From: Candidatus Sulfotelmatobacter sp.
Lineage (GTDB): Bacteria > Acidobacteriota > Terriglobia > Terriglobales > SbA1
Assembly (NCBI GenBank): GCA_030151135.1
Contig: JASLEQ010000300.1
Coordinates: forward strand, 1-17,583
Direction of reading: 5' to 3'
Length of the DNA: 17,583 nt
In this document: piece after piece, positions 16,780-17,583 of the stretch
Layout: every line of letters begins with the position of its first letter
How positions within the stretch are numbered: position 1 is the first letter of the stretch
Translations under genes and position numbers: made by a program
The notes under the pieces: model-generated
Database searches by the model: none
The model's input: only the letters and a program-made list of their open reading frames with translations
What the model was told of the DNA's origin: nothing

Positions 16780-16836
16780 ATCGCTCGCCGCTTCTCATTC
16801 CCTCACTTGTCTCGCTCTGGTACGCTTACCTACGCC

Positions 16837-17583
16837 ATGCGCCTTCTACCTGTCGTATTCCTTCTTCTCGCCACAGCCATCGCTCAGAACACCAACTCCG
16901 CCGCGGAACGTACGGCCGCGCAGAACGCCCTCTTCGATGACTACTACGAGACCGAATTGCGAAATCTCCCCGAAATGGCCACCGCCTTCGGCGATTACCG
17001 CTACAACGACAAGCTGAACGATTATTCCCTGGAAGCCATCGCGCATCGCCACCAGATTGATGAAGATTTTTTGTCCCGCATCCAGAAGGTCGATACCGCC
17101 GGGTTCTCCGATCAGGACCAGCTCTCTCACGATTTGCTGATCCGCGTCTTGCAGCAGCGCCTTGCCGATTACGATCTCAAGAAATACGAGATGCCGATCA
17201 CCCAACAGTTCGGCATCCACACCAGCCTGGCTGATTTGCCGCTCTCCGTCCCATTCGATTCGGTGAAGCACTACGAGGATTACATTTCTCGCCTCCACCA
17301 GATCCCGCGCGCCCTGAATCAGGTCACCGAGGTCCTGCGGCAGGGCATGAAAGACAAGCTCATGCCCGTGCGCTTCCTTGCCGAGAAAATTCCTGGGCAA
17401 TGTGAAGGCATCATCAAGGCTGATCCCTTTCTGCGTCCCACGAAAAAATATCCCGAGGCTGTCCCGGCCGCCGATCAGGCACGTCTGACCGGCGAGATCA
17501 CTGAGGCCATCAATACCGAAGTAATTCCCGCCTACAAAAAGTTCGCTGACTTCATTCGCACGGACTACGCTCCGCAGGGCCGC
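16837..17583 (+). CDS. Secreted DUF885-family protein, N-terminal fragment (runs off right edge)
   Basis: The frame is open from the ATG at 16837 to the window end, giving 249 residues. A short signal peptide (MRLLPVVFLLLATAIAQ) is followed by a helical region. FDDYYETELRNLPEMATAFG and YNDKLNDYS are typical of the beginning of DUF885 proteins, as are QFGIHTSLADLPLSVPFDSV and EDYISRLHQIPRAL. DUF885 members are helical, often exported, and many carry a metallopeptidase-like HExxPGH motif, which would lie beyond the window. So a peptidase or hydrolase role is an inference from the family only. The gene follows the RDD gene after 57 bases in the same direction and could be co-transcribed. No Shine-Dalgarno is evident. 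Confidence 0.85.
   Translation, partial: MRLLPVVFLLLATAIAQNTNSAAERTAAQNALFDDYYETELRNLPEMATAFGDYRYNDKLNDYSLEAIAHRHQIDEDFLSRIQKVDTAGFSDQDQLSHDLLIRVLQQRLADYDLKKYEMPITQQFGIHTSLADLPLSVPFDSVKHYEDYISRLHQIPRALNQVTEVLRQGMKDKLMPVRFLAEKIPGQCEGIIKADPFLRPTKKYPEAVPAADQARLTGEITEAINTEVIPAYKKFADFIRTDYAPQGR

Overview
The window looks like a piece of an Acidobacteriota chromosome, probably class Terriglobia (subdivision 1). This is inferred from family content and style and has not been tested by a search. The pointers are a Ser/Thr kinase of the acidobacterial type, a compact sedolisin protease, a large BNR-repeat secreted protein, a Pro-rich RDD protein, a DUF885 protein, LptD (so a diderm with an LPS-type outer membrane) and moderately high GC. 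No mobile element, CRISPR, tRNA or rRNA was seen. Most genes encode exported or envelope proteins.

Left part (1-3456): the N-terminus of a Ser/Thr kinase runs leftwards off the edge. It is divergent from a secreted S53 (sedolisin) peptidase at 460-1680. That gene converges, with a 12-base gap, on a periplasmic GH37 trehalase at 1693-3456 on the minus strand. Middle (3615-10351): divergent from the trehalase is a 1060-residue secreted beta-propeller protein with eleven BNR (Asp-box-like) motifs. Two secreted kelch/galactose-oxidase-like paralogues of exactly 487 residues follow in tandem (7102-8565 and 8888-10351). Each has its own TATAAT promoter, a related leader of about 120 bases and its own intrinsic terminator, so they are separate transcription units produced by duplication.

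Right part (10447-17583): a minus-strand pair reads lptD (13005-15575), then, 23 bases later, an 844-residue three-domain fusion (AMP-forming acyl ligase, acyl carrier protein, PlsC-type acyltransferase). The pair probably forms an envelope-lipid operon: the first gene assembles LPS in the outer membrane, the second could activate free fatty acids, hold them on its own carrier domain and esterify them into phospholipid. Divergent from lptD is an RDD-family membrane protein with a long Pro-rich N-terminal tail, followed by the start of a secreted DUF885 protein that runs off the right edge.

The most unusual items are the ligase-carrier-acyltransferase fusion and the duplicated kelch genes, whose non-coding leaders contain a block conserved at 22-23 of about 26 bases although the proteins have clearly diverged (nine mature cysteines in one, one in the other).
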